Assembly: GCA_041752115.1 (NCBI GenBank)
Contig: JBGSHS010000134.1
Span: forward strand, 1 to 64,000
Origin: JAJRVM01 sp041752115
Lineage (GTDB): Bacteria; Planctomycetota; Planctomycetia; Pirellulales; Pirellulaceae
DNA length: 64,000 nucleotides
Reading direction: 5' to 3'
Shown: positions 26,119 through 35,834 of the stretch, piece after piece
Position numbering within the stretch: the first letter of the stretch is position 1
Layout of the letters: every line of letters starts with the position of its first letter
Translations under genes and position numbers: made by a program
Notes under the pieces: model-generated
Told to the model about the DNA's origin: nothing
The model's input: the letters and a program-made list of their open reading frames with translations, nothing else
Database searches by the model: none

Positions 26119-27453
26119 CTAACTCGCATGAAATAACTTACAACGTTTCGTTCTAGCGCACAGCTCACTCCACCCCGCTACCAACAGCAGGTAGATCACC
26201 GGCATCAATGGAGCTCGCATCCGCATGTTGCTCCAGTACACGCTGTGCACGAGTGTGAAAGCGAGCATTCCCAACAAACCCCATACCCAGGGTGGCGCCA
26301 ACACCCGTCTGCGCAATACCCCCAGTCCCGCTATGGCTCCCAAATACGTCAGCACGTACCAGACTGCCACACCCCAACGAGCCCACCGGCGCCCGGATGA
26401 CTCGTCCTCGCTCAGTTGGTGAGGCAAGGGAGTCCAGAGCCAGCCGATCCGCAGCAGGCTGGCCACCACGAACATTCCCGGCTCTTGCCTGATCGATTCT
26501 CGTGCCAAGTCATAGAGCCGCCGGTCGGCAGCTAGTTCAGCTGCTGGGCCGGACAGGGTGGCCTCCGTCGCCGCGGGCTCGTTTGTTGCGGACGCGCTCA
26601 ACATAGGCAGCAGCTCCTGGGCATCCCACACCGTGTCCTGCGGGGCACTGCGCAGGTACCGATAGAAGTGTGGGTTATTCCCCAGCAACAGCGTGTACCC
26701 GCCGTGCGTTGTCGCGTAGATCGGCTGGCCAAACACCAACTGGTTTCGCACGATCCAGGGCGAGAGAACCAGCACGAGTCCGATCATATACCACGCTGCG
26801 CGCAAGAGTCCTGCCCAGCGGCCGTACGAAACGCCGATAGCCAACACGATCAAGCCGCCCCAAATGAGAAACGTGGGGCGGCAAAGCACGGCGAGTCCCA
26901 GCACTGCACCCGCCATGAGATCATGCTTCCAGTCCGGTTCATCCATTGCGTACGAAAGAACTAACAGACTGCTGACGGCCAGAAACGTGGCCAGCGTTTC
27001 GGTCATTACGTGCGCCGACTGGTTCAAGAGGATGGGATCCACTGTGACCAACGCGGCGGCAAGCCAACTGCCCGGTCCCAATTTCCAGCGCCGCGCAATC
27101 CACAGCGTGAACAAGACCGTCAAAATCCCCAGCACGAGATGGCAGGCAGCGACGGTCCAGGACGCGACGCGTCCCTGCCAAGCCGTCGCAGCCAGCAACA
27201 GTGGGTAGAGTGGGGGCCGAAATGCCGTCGGCTCGCACACCCCCCCTTCCGGCGAGCAGCTGTAGACATGATGTTCGAGCAGGTTCTCGGCAATCACTCG
27301 GTAGGCGTCGGGATCTTGGGAGAGCTGCGTCCACTGGGCCGCCAGCGCTCCAATTCGCACCACAGCGGCAGCGACGAGCAGCGCCGTCAGCGCGTAGCCC
27401 CCTGTTCGGAAGGAAACGGGGAAATCCAGAGAACTCTTGGGCGCTGTCGGCAT
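26119..27453 (-). CDS. GT39/ArnT-like polyprenol-sugar glycosyltransferase, multi-pass membrane protein
   Basis: The 444-residue product is a multi-pass membrane protein with about 10-11 hydrophobic helices. Helix 1 (about 20-38) is followed by an extracytoplasmic loop with DPDAY (48-51) and the conserved AFRPPLYPLLLA segment (77-88). That order is typical of the PMT/ArnT (GT39 and GT83) superfamily, which moves sugars from lipid carriers to proteins or lipid A. A second conserved stretch, LNQSAHVMTETLATFLAV, follows. ATG 27453 (MPTAPKSS) is chosen. An open frame continues to GTG 27627 but the extra 58 residues look non-coding. It is divergent from the MMPL gene and upstream of the LptD-like gene on the same strand. 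The acceptor is unknown. Confidence 0.8.
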   Translation of the reverse strand: MPTAPKSSLDFPVSFRTGGYALTALLVAAAVVRIGALAAQWTQLSQDPDAYRVIAENLLEHHVYSCSPEGGVCEPTAFRPPLYPLLLAATAWQGRVASWTVAACHLVLGILTVLFTLWIARRWKLGPGSWLAAALVTVDPILLNQSAHVMTETLATFLAVSSLLVLSYAMDEPDWKHDLMAGAVLGLAVLCRPTFLIWGGLIVLAIGVSYGRWAGLLRAAWYMIGLVLVLSPWIVRNQLVFGQPIYATTHGGYTLLLGNNPHFYRYLRSAPQDTVWDAQELLPMLSASATNEPAATEATLSGPAAELAADRRLYDLARESIRQEPGMFVVASLLRIGWLWTPLPHQLSEDESSGRRWARWGVAVWYVLTYLGAIAGLGVLRRRVLAPPWVWGLLGMLAFTLVHSVYWSNMRMRAPLMPVIYLLLVAGWSELCARTKRCKLFHAS

Positions 27454-27677
27454 GGCATCGTGTCGAGAAAGAAAGCGAGGACTCTCGTTTGTCCCCTTGC
27501 TGACGCCATCATAATCAAGCGTCCGACGACTGTCTGCAGTCGGCACTCGGACGAGGGCGACGCGGGTTGGCATGCGATTGGCACATCTACTCCTCGAGAG
27601 TTGTCTGGTGAGCAACTGGACTGGCACACGATAGAATTTTCACACTCGGCTTTCGCGTCTCCCCACGTGCTTGCTCT

Positions 27678-30011
27678 ATGAATGAACTCAGCCGAACACT
27701 GTCGGAACGACTGATCGCTGCTCGCTGGCTGCTGCTGGCTGTGGCTGGCGTGCTGGCGCTGCTCGCCTGGCGGCCGGCGGGTCAAATCGAGTTTGATCGG
27801 TCGATTGAGAACATGTTTCACGCGGACGATCCCTTGCTGACGAGTTATCGGCATCTGAAGGAGCTGTTCGGGGAGAACGAGATCGTAATGGCGGTCTATG
27901 AGGACCCGGAGCTTCTTGCTTCTGGGGGTGAAGGGATTCGGCAGCTGGAGCAGGTGGACGCTCAGTTGCGTGCGATCCCCGGTGTGCGGGAAGTGCTCAG
28001 CTTATCCGGGGTCAACAAGGCTCTGAATTTCGCACATCCGCTGCAGAGGCTGGTGCGGGACGAAGAAGACCAGAACGCCATCGTGCGACCGGACAGTCGC
28101 CTCGCTGTCGCCTATCGGGAGATGTTCGAGGGCTACACGCATAACTCGGAGGGGACGGTCGCCAGTCTGGTGTGCATGCTGGAGCCGGAATCGGAAGCTG
28201 GCGTTTCACGGCGGGAGACGATCGATCGAATGCGGGAGACGATCCGGCAGTACCCCAACGGAATGATCGCCGGAGAACCGGTGATGGTCATGGACGGATT
28301 CCGTTACCTGGAGCGTGATGGGCGCTGGCTGGGGTGGGCGACGCGGGTTCTGCTGGCGTTGGCCATCATTCTCTGTTTCGGCAGCGTACGATGGGTGGTG
28401 ATCCCGATTCTTGTTGTGCAGCTATCGCTGCTGTTGACTCGGGCCACTTTGGTCTGGTTTGATCTGCGGCTGAGTATGGTCAGTTCGATGTTGACGGCCA
28501 TCGTGACGGTCGTCGGTGTCGCCACGGTAGTTCACATCATCGTGCGGTTTCGACACGCACGCGCTCAGGGTCTGGAGCAGCACGAGGCGCTGGTGCAGAC
28601 CGGGACGCAGCTGGCGAGTCCCATTTTCTGGGCGTGTGCGACCGACGCGGTCGGCTTTCTGTCATTAATGGTAGCCAAAGTGGGCCCTGTCCGAGATTTC
28701 GGTCTGATGACTGCCATCGGCAGTCTGTGGGTGCTCTTGAGCGTGATTCTACTCGTACCCGGTCTGGCACTGCTGGGCCGTTTTGACAGCGACCCGCGTC
28801 GCGTTTGGGGTGACGGGCTATTGGGTCTTGAACTGGGTCGACTCGCGCGATCCGCGCAACATCAACCGGTGCGGCTGTTGATCGCCTTAGTCCTGCTGTT
28901 TGCCGGTGCCATCGCGGGACTGCTGCAGCTGGAGGTGGAGACCGATTTCACCAAGAACTTTCGCCGTGGCTCGCAGATTGTGATTTCGTACGCGTATATC
29001 GAGCAGAATCTGGGAGGAGCCGGGGTGTGGGATATTCTACTCCCCGCTCCCAATCGCCTCGATCGCGAGTATGTCGCTCAAGTGCGCAAACTGGAGCAGA
29101 AGCTGCGCACGATTACGATTCGCGATGATGCGGGTCGGGACGTCATTGGCTTGACCAAGGTGCTCAGTCTGGTGGATGGCATCGATGCGGCGACCACGAA
29201 TCCGCTCCTGGCGCGAATCCCTCCCGAGTTAAAGGCTCGCGGGATGGAGGTCACGATGCCTCATTTCATGGCGGCCCTGCGGACGCGGCTGGACGAAGGC
29301 CAGAACTACCTGCGTATCATGCTGCGTGCGCGTGAACAGCAGTCCGCCGCCGAGAAGAGCCAGTTGATCGATCAGGTCCGCCAAGTGACGCGCGACTACT
29401 TTCCCGGCGATGCCGGCGAGCCAGCCGCCGAAGTCACTGGCTTCTATGTGCTCCTGACGAATCTGATCACCAGTGTACTGCGCGATCAGTGGACCTGTTT
29501 CTTCGTGGCCACCGTTGGCGTGGGATTGATGATGACCATCGCCTTTCGCAGTCTGCTGCTGGCCGCCATTGCCCTGGTACCCAACATCTTGCCGATCTTG
29601 ATCGTCATGGGAGCGATGGGCTGGATGGGCATCAAAGTCAATCTGGGTGCCGCCATGATTGCTGCCGTATCGATGGGGCTGAGCGTCGACAGCTCGATCC
29701 ACTACATCATCTCCTTCCGGCGCGCGCGTCTGGCAGGACAGAGCGTCACGGCGGCGTTGGCTGACGTGCAGCAGTCGGTGGGACGGGCAATGGTTTATTC
29801 GACGATCGCCCTGGTGGTCGGTTTTCTGGTGCTGTGCAGCAGCCAGTTCGTGCCCACCATCTACTTCGGCAGCCTGGTCAGCCTGGCCATGCTGGGCGGT
29901 TTGCTGGGCAACGTGGTGATTCTGCCCTTGCTCTTGAACATGGCCTATGGCCGCGGCGCGACGGACCAGGATCGGCAGGCGAGCACGCCGCTGGAATCCC
30001 CCCTGCCCTGA
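27678..30011 (+). CDS. MMPL/RND-family exporter
   Basis: The 777-residue transporter has two similar halves. Each begins with one transmembrane helix (about 16-32 and 395-412), followed by a periplasmic domain of about 170 residues and a bundle of five helices. The sequence MVSSMLTAIVTVVGVATVVHIIVRF in the first half and MIAAVSMGLSVDSSIHYIISF in the second are the conserved helix-4-like regions of the SSD/RND superfamily, with acidic residues that may carry protons. The relatives are MmpL and HpnN-type lipid or hopanoid exporters. The cargo is unknown, probably a lipid. It is transcribed alone and converges on the helicase gene. Confidence 0.88.
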   Translation: MNELSRTLSERLIAARWLLLAVAGVLALLAWRPAGQIEFDRSIENMFHADDPLLTSYRHLKELFGENEIVMAVYEDPELLASGGEGIRQLEQVDAQLRAIPGVREVLSLSGVNKALNFAHPLQRLVRDEEDQNAIVRPDSRLAVAYREMFEGYTHNSEGTVASLVCMLEPESEAGVSRRETIDRMRETIRQYPNGMIAGEPVMVMDGFRYLERDGRWLGWATRVLLALAIILCFGSVRWVVIPILVVQLSLLLTRATLVWFDLRLSMVSSMLTAIVTVVGVATVVHIIVRFRHARAQGLEQHEALVQTGTQLASPIFWACATDAVGFLSLMVAKVGPVRDFGLMTAIGSLWVLLSVILLVPGLALLGRFDSDPRRVWGDGLLGLELGRLARSAQHQPVRLLIALVLLFAGAIAGLLQLEVETDFTKNFRRGSQIVISYAYIEQNLGGAGVWDILLPAPNRLDREYVAQVRKLEQKLRTITIRDDAGRDVIGLTKVLSLVDGIDAATTNPLLARIPPELKARGMEVTMPHFMAALRTRLDEGQNYLRIMLRAREQQSAAEKSQLIDQVRQVTRDYFPGDAGEPAAEVTGFYVLLTNLITSVLRDQWTCFFVATVGVGLMMTIAFRSLLLAAIALVPNILPILIVMGAMGWMGIKVNLGAAMIAAVSMGLSVDSSIHYIISFRRARLAGQSVTAALADVQQSVGRAMVYSTIALVVGFLVLCSSQFVPTIYFGSLVSLAMLGGLLGNVVILPLLLNMAYGRGATDQDRQASTPLESPLP

Positions 30012-30185
30012 AGCGACGATGGCGATGCTGCGGCCGGCCCTTCCCTCTGTCGAATCGCGCACGATCCTTGAGCGGCCACAGCAGTCACACCGAGGGTGCG
30101 AGCTGTCTCGTCGCGCAGCGAAACTCAGACGCCCTCCGCCCGCAGCAACACCGCAGGCTGGTGCGGGGAGCAGAAGCAGCAGCAG

Positions 30186-33100
30186 TTATCGGGCGACATA
30201 GCCCTTGGCCAGCTTGCTGCGAATCAACCGCTCGGCATCGCGCTGGGCCTGGGCAGCGTCTGGGAACTGTCTTGTACGACTCTGCCCCAGAGCACCGATC
30301 CGACCGAATCGAACCGTATGTTCGCTGCCGGAAAGCGTAATCTCCCAGAACTTTTGCGACGAGTCACCGGCAAACTCGAAGCGGCGAGTCTGACCGTCGC
30401 TGATCATCGACGCACCCGCGGCAGAGCCGTCCTGACGTAGCTCGTCAACGGGTTCGCTCGCCGGTCGGCCCGGTTCTGACGCCATCGCTTCAGTGGCCCC
30501 TTCTCCTGGTACGCCCTCCGACGGGACGCAGATGGCCGGCCCCCGACTCCCGAGAACAAGATCGGGAGGCTCGGGACGATCGGGCACTTCGTGCGGCGCG
30601 TCGTCGACTTCATTCCACTCGTAGTTCTCGCACTCCGGTTCAGTGGCCGAGCTATCTGTCTGGCTCGGGATATCGTCATCCCGACCTTCCAGAATCTGGA
30701 GCAACCGAGCGAGCACGGCGTCGCGGTCCTCATACCAGTCCTTGGCGAGCACGAACGTGATGTGCCAGCCGAAGTCCCTGAGCAGCTTGGGCCTCATCAT
30801 GTCGCGTTCGAGCAGATCCGACTGTTCGTAATAGGCCTGGTTATCCAGCAGAATGCCCAATCGGTAGGCGGCGTCTGCGTGCTGGCGTACGGCCAGATCG
30901 CAGTGGAAATGCGACTGCCCGACGGAGAAATCGATGACGAAGCCACGTTGCGTAAGTGCCGCCGCCAGCTGCTGGGCCACGGGATCGTCCGCCACGGCGT
31001 GATCGTCATCGGTCGTTTCGTGCCAGCGTGACACAGCGTGCAGCACGCGCTGGGCCGTTTCGATCTCGCCTGTCGAGACAGCCTCGGCGTACCTCAAGTA
31101 GTTCTTCAAGCAGTTGGCACCGTCGTTATAGTCGTTGGTGATGTCGGAGTGATGGATCGAGCTGACGAGGGCCATATGATACCTGGCACGCGAGAAGGCG
31201 ACGTTGAGTCGTTTTTCGCCTCCGCTCTTGTTGATCGGGCCGAAGTTCATGAGCATCTTGCCATTGGGTCCGTAACCGTAGCAGACACTCAGAATGATCA
31301 GATCGCGTTCGTCTCCCTGGATGTTCTCGAGGTTCTTCACGAGCAGCCCCACGAACTGTCCGTCCACTTCTCGTTCTCGTTCGGCGTCGAGGAGTTCCCC
31401 GAACTGGCGGTCGGTCTGGGCGAGCCGTTCCAACGCTCCTTCAATCTCGTCCTGTTGCGCCTCGGAGAAGGCGACGATGCCGATGCTGCGACGGCGCGGC
31501 TCGCGGAGCAGCTCTCGCACCAGGTGGGCGATGTAATCGGCCTCCGGCCGGTTCCGCCGCTTGTCGTACACACCATGTTCCATGAAGTGAAAACTGATCG
31601 GTCGCCGCTGCAACTCTTCCGCACCGATCTGAGCATACTCTGGACCAGTCGCACGAAGAGCTGACTGACCGGAAGCGGGACGCCGCTGCTCAGGTACGGT
31701 CAGCAATCGTCCGTCATAAAACGTCCAGTTGGAATAGCTGATCAACGACTCACTGCGACTGCGGTAATGCCAGCCGAGCATCGTCGACGGAAGGTTCTTG
31801 GCGGCATGGTTGAGCAGACTGTCGCTTTCCAGGTCGTATGCCACCTGCTCCCCATCCTCGGTCACCAGCAGACCTTCATCTTCCTCGCCATCCCGTTTCG
31901 TCGAGAAGAAGTCGGTAGGGGGAAGCTGCATCTCATCACCCACGACGATCACCTGACCAGCGCGAAACACGGAAGGCACGGCCTCTTCCAGTGTGATCTG
32001 GCTCGCTTCGTCAAAGATGACCACATCGAAATGATTCGTGTCCAATGGCAAGGTGTCGGAGACACTCAGAGGACTCATCAACCAGACCGGCTTGAGGTCC
32101 TTGACCACCTCCCCCGACTCCGCCGATACCAGGTCGCGTATCGACTTGAACCGCATCGACTTGCCGAACTCGTGCTCCAGCTCGCGGCGGCCCCGCGTGT
32201 ACATCCGCTTGAGTTCCTTGTCATCGTCGGCGAGCTGCGTCGCCGATTGACTGGCAATGTGCACGTTCTTCAGGAATCGCTGTCGCACTCGATGGCGAAT
32301 GTCGGCGGCATTGCTGGCGAGCCACCGTTCATATAGCCGCTCCAACCGACTCGCATGACGACCGCGTGCGGTGCCTGAAAACCGGTTCAGCTCACGATCG
32401 GCCTGCAGAGCAGCGCGCCAAGCGCGATCGGCGGTGGCCGCCTCGATACTCCGTGGAGTCATCGGGAGCAGGCGGAGAGCCTGACTCAACGGGGACGGCA
32501 CATCCGCCAGCTCGGACACGCACTGAAGGAAGGAAGGCAAGTCATCCAGGGCGTCCAGCGCCTGTTTCAAATCGGAGCGCAGTAACTCGAACGGCCGGTC
32601 GCGATAGCCCTGCGAAATCTTATCCAATTCCGCCGTCAACCGCTGGAGCGGCTTATCGCCCTCAGTCAACCTCGTAATAACGCCCCCTCCCTTCTCCGAT
32701 TTGACCAGGGCCGAGTGAATCCGCACGATCCAGTCGGGTGAATCGGCCAGCGCCGCCTGCACTCCGCTGATGTTCTCGACCAGTTCATGGACGTCACTTT
32801 CGATCCTGAAGGATCGAGCGATTCTTTCGCGCTGTCGGTTCAGTCGGTCGACCAGCTGGTACTCGTTCTGCAGCGCGGTGAGGATCTGAGTCCAGCTGGG
32901 GCGCACGAGGTGCGCACGGAAGTCGTAGCATCTCTTCAATACTGATCTCAACCGCCACCACGAGGGTTTCAACCAGGCCCAGGTGCGTTTTTCCCACAGC
33001 CGAGCCTGCTCCAGCGCGACAGGTACTTCGGCGGCCGGCAATTTCTCACGCCAGGCTGTCGTCAACTCACGCGCTGCGGCCAATTCGGCCTGTTGACGCC

Positions 33101-35834
33101 TGAACTGCTCCGCCGCTCTGCGGAACTTTGCCGCACCTTCCTGGCGGGAGTTGAGCAGTTCCAGATGACCGCTTCGGGCGACCGGCGCGACGCGTTGAGC
33201 GTAGTCCACCAGCGTGCGTGCTTGCGCAACCGTCTGCCAATGGTCGCGGGGGATGCCCGAACGTCCCAACACCTGATCGATGCGGCTGAGTGCCCTGTCC
33301 GCCGATTCGGCGGCGCGCGTGATCAGCTCGATCGGATGATCTGCGTGTATCAGACCCGGCGAGAGCAGCCGCAGCGCGTGATGGGCTAGAATGCCGTCAG
33401 GTCGGACCTCCTTGACATTGGTTTCGAAGGCCTCGATGCGGTCACGAAACTGCCACCACAGGGAGTAGTCCGGGAGCCGCTCGCGCTCCAGAGGTGAGAG
33501 CGTTGGCAGCGACGACCGCAGTTCGACACATCGACCGACGAGCTGTCGCAGCGGAAGACCGGCCTGCGGCGGTGTTTCCTGCATGGTCGTGTCGAAGCGT
33601 TCCAGCTGGCTGAGTTCGCTGCCGAGCCGTTTCAGCAGCGAGCTGCGACTGGAACCTGACGCATCCTCGGACTCTGTAACGCTCCCCAGAATCGTCTCGT
33701 AGGTCTGTTTCAGATCCAGGACGAACTCTTTTTTGTCCGACTGGGAATCGTGAATCAGACAGCAGAGGTCGGCCAGACCGCACTGTCGCAAGCGGGCGTA
33801 GACGACGTCAATGGCCGCGCGCTTCTCACACACGAACAGCACTCGTTTGCCTCGCGCCACGAAGTCGGCGATCAGGTTGGTGATCGTCTGGGATTTGCCG
33901 GTCCCGGGCGGTCCTTGAATGATGTAACTCTTCCCGTGCCGCGCTTCCTCGATGGCGGTGGCCTGAGTCGGGTCGCACGGCACGACATCGAAGCGTTCTT
34001 CGAGCGGCGGCGGCGCGGGCAGCTCGCGCTGCACTGGCCGGGGAACCATCGAGAACGCGGCCTCGAAGGCCTGGTTGGATGGTTGCTCATGCAGCAGCGT
34101 CTCGTAATCGCGCACCAGAGACATCTTCCGATACTTGAAGTTCCCCAGCGTGACGCTGCACAAGTCAAAGCCCCACAGATACGGATTGCCCTGGCCTCCT
34201 TCGTGCACGCTGTAGAATGTCCGCTCCTTCTCCACCACGCCTGGATCCCGTTGGGCAGCCGCAAACGTGCGTGGCGGCGGCTGTTCCTCCATGAGCTCCC
34301 GCAGGTGGGTGCGCGGCGGCCTGATCCTGGCCGAGAATAACTTGATGCCCAGCGGGTGGTAGGTGGCGGGATCGTAGCTGTAGTCCAGGTCCATGAAGCT
34401 GCGCACGCCCCGTCCGGCGAGCCGAGCCCGGCGCCGATACTGGTCCAGCTTTCGCCGCGCCTTATCGTATACCAGCGAGATGCGCGGCCGATCGATCTTC
34501 TCCAGACTGACTGCCGGTTCACTTGCCTCGATCCGCGCCCGCAGGTATTCGAAGAAGTCGTCGATACTGTGACTGGAAAGATCGACGTGCTCCGGCAAGT
34601 CGATGCCATACAGCTGCTGGAACTGGTGTCGCACGACCGGGTTGATCTCGGCTTCGGGAGAGAGCGCCTGCAGCGAGTAAGTATCGCGGATACCTTTCTT
34701 CTTCTTCAATTCGACCGGCAGCAGCACCAGGGGTGACTCGAAGAGCTCGATCGGCTTCTCTTTGAGGTTCGCCCAATGCAGGAAGCAGACGACCAGTCGG
34801 AGCTGGGCGAAGCCAAATTCGGCACGATCCCGTCGCGCTTCCGCCATGATCCGGTCCAGCATGCCGGGAATATACAGTGCTTCGGCGAAGTTCAGGTACT
34901 TGTTCAGCGAGAGCGATTTGCCGCTGCAAATCGTCGATTGCAGCGTGCTGTTCCAGATGAGGATCTGGTCGGGACGGATGCTCTTGATGTCGAAGGACAG
35001 CGGAATCGATGCGTGCGTGAGGTTGAGAGTCTGCATGGTGGAACGGAAATGCAGCAGACGGTTCCGCCGTGAGAGCTCGAAGAGACGCTCTTTCAGCTTG
35101 CTCAAAATCACCTGCTGCTTACTGCGAGGATCCTGCTGTACGAAGCCGGCAGTGCGAGCCAGATCCAGGGCTAAGTCGACCTCCTGGTCCCGGTAGTTCT
35201 CCAGGTGGTGGAGGAGCGCCCGCAGGTCCTGCACACGTCGATGACGATCGAGCTGCGTGGTGCGCAGAATCGCCCGCGCGAGAACGGGATGCAGGTCCGG
35301 ATTAAGCCGAAAAAGGTCCTTCCGTCCGGCCACGAAGTTTCTCAGCTCCTCCGGTGCGGTGAAGTCCATGCCACAGGCCAGGCTGGCCAGGATCATGCCG
35401 AGGCTGAAGATATCGGTCAGCGGATCGTGGTGCCCAATCTGATGCTCCCAGGCCACGTAGCCGGGCAGGTAGACGGGGCGGGTAATCTCCTCGTCACGAG
35501 TTCCAATGGCCAGATCGACCACCTGGTCGCGGCCGTCATCGACATCCGTCACGCGTCGATGTTCGCTGACAATCTCCACCGATGCACGGATCGCCGACTC
35601 GGCAGTCCGCACGGCGGCAGCATTGCTGCGCGGCGGCACTCGCCGGGCCTCCTGAAACCAGATTTTCGAGCCATCCACACACAGGGAGTCGAGCCCCTCC
35701 AGCGGCGCTACCAGACCGGCCGCGTGGGCGTCGAGCACCTCGCGGACCAACGGCAGGAAGCTGGCAAGCGTATCCTCGGTCGAGAATCCGCCCGCTTCCA
35801 GTCGAGTGCGAAGGTAATCCAGGAAAGCGGTCAT
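30186..35834 (-). CDS. kinase-like / DUF4011 / SF1 helicase / nuclease-fold / WGR fusion protein
   Basis: The 1882-residue protein reads, in order, as follows. A protein-kinase C-lobe remnant spans about 105-215 (PGYVAWEHQ...DPLTDIFSLGMILASLACG). A DUF4011-like region spans about 240-600. An SF1 (COG1112, DNA2/Upf1-like) helicase follows, with Walker A GPPGTGKSQT at 641-650, a long coiled insert, Walker B VVIFDEASQ at 1271-1279, VVGDEMQLPPT at 1297-1307, NIQGDERDLIILSV and NVAFSRARY at 1544-1552. A Vsr/MTES_1575-like endonuclease fold spans 1613-1715 (HCDLAVR, LGILLDNQAYY, RDMMRPKLLRDFGW). A WGR nucleic-acid-binding domain spans 1815-1882 (FWEITLSGSE, RFGRIGALGQ, KLAKGYV). No kinase N-lobe, HRD or DFG is visible. 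ATG 35834 overlaps the stop of the M48 gene. Defence or DNA-repair function is inferred; it acts in the cytosol. Confidence 0.88.
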   Translation of the reverse strand: MTAFLDYLRTRLEAGGFSTEDTLASFLPLVREVLDAHAAGLVAPLEGLDSLCVDGSKIWFQEARRVPPRSNAAAVRTAESAIRASVEIVSEHRRVTDVDDGRDQVVDLAIGTRDEEITRPVYLPGYVAWEHQIGHHDPLTDIFSLGMILASLACGMDFTAPEELRNFVAGRKDLFRLNPDLHPVLARAILRTTQLDRHRRVQDLRALLHHLENYRDQEVDLALDLARTAGFVQQDPRSKQQVILSKLKERLFELSRRNRLLHFRSTMQTLNLTHASIPLSFDIKSIRPDQILIWNSTLQSTICSGKSLSLNKYLNFAEALYIPGMLDRIMAEARRDRAEFGFAQLRLVVCFLHWANLKEKPIELFESPLVLLPVELKKKKGIRDTYSLQALSPEAEINPVVRHQFQQLYGIDLPEHVDLSSHSIDDFFEYLRARIEASEPAVSLEKIDRPRISLVYDKARRKLDQYRRRARLAGRGVRSFMDLDYSYDPATYHPLGIKLFSARIRPPRTHLRELMEEQPPPRTFAAAQRDPGVVEKERTFYSVHEGGQGNPYLWGFDLCSVTLGNFKYRKMSLVRDYETLLHEQPSNQAFEAAFSMVPRPVQRELPAPPPLEERFDVVPCDPTQATAIEEARHGKSYIIQGPPGTGKSQTITNLIADFVARGKRVLFVCEKRAAIDVVYARLRQCGLADLCCLIHDSQSDKKEFVLDLKQTYETILGSVTESEDASGSSRSSLLKRLGSELSQLERFDTTMQETPPQAGLPLRQLVGRCVELRSSLPTLSPLERERLPDYSLWWQFRDRIEAFETNVKEVRPDGILAHHALRLLSPGLIHADHPIELITRAAESADRALSRIDQVLGRSGIPRDHWQTVAQARTLVDYAQRVAPVARSGHLELLNSRQEGAAKFRRAAEQFRRQQAELAAARELTTAWREKLPAAEVPVALEQARLWEKRTWAWLKPSWWRLRSVLKRCYDFRAHLVRPSWTQILTALQNEYQLVDRLNRQRERIARSFRIESDVHELVENISGVQAALADSPDWIVRIHSALVKSEKGGGVITRLTEGDKPLQRLTAELDKISQGYRDRPFELLRSDLKQALDALDDLPSFLQCVSELADVPSPLSQALRLLPMTPRSIEAATADRAWRAALQADRELNRFSGTARGRHASRLERLYERWLASNAADIRHRVRQRFLKNVHIASQSATQLADDDKELKRMYTRGRRELEHEFGKSMRFKSIRDLVSAESGEVVKDLKPVWLMSPLSVSDTLPLDTNHFDVVIFDEASQITLEEAVPSVFRAGQVIVVGDEMQLPPTDFFSTKRDGEEDEGLLVTEDGEQVAYDLESDSLLNHAAKNLPSTMLGWHYRSRSESLISYSNWTFYDGRLLTVPEQRRPASGQSALRATGPEYAQIGAEELQRRPISFHFMEHGVYDKRRNRPEADYIAHLVRELLREPRRRSIGIVAFSEAQQDEIEGALERLAQTDRQFGELLDAEREREVDGQFVGLLVKNLENIQGDERDLIILSVCYGYGPNGKMLMNFGPINKSGGEKRLNVAFSRARYHMALVSSIHHSDITNDYNDGANCLKNYLRYAEAVSTGEIETAQRVLHAVSRWHETTDDDHAVADDPVAQQLAAALTQRGFVIDFSVGQSHFHCDLAVRQHADAAYRLGILLDNQAYYEQSDLLERDMMRPKLLRDFGWHITFVLAKDWYEDRDAVLARLLQILEGRDDDIPSQTDSSATEPECENYEWNEVDDAPHEVPDRPEPPDLVLGSRGPAICVPSEGVPGEGATEAMASEPGRPASEPVDELRQDGSAAGASMISDGQTRRFEFAGDSSQKFWEITLSGSEHTVRFGRIGALGQSRTRQFPDAAQAQRDAERLIRSKLAKGYVAR

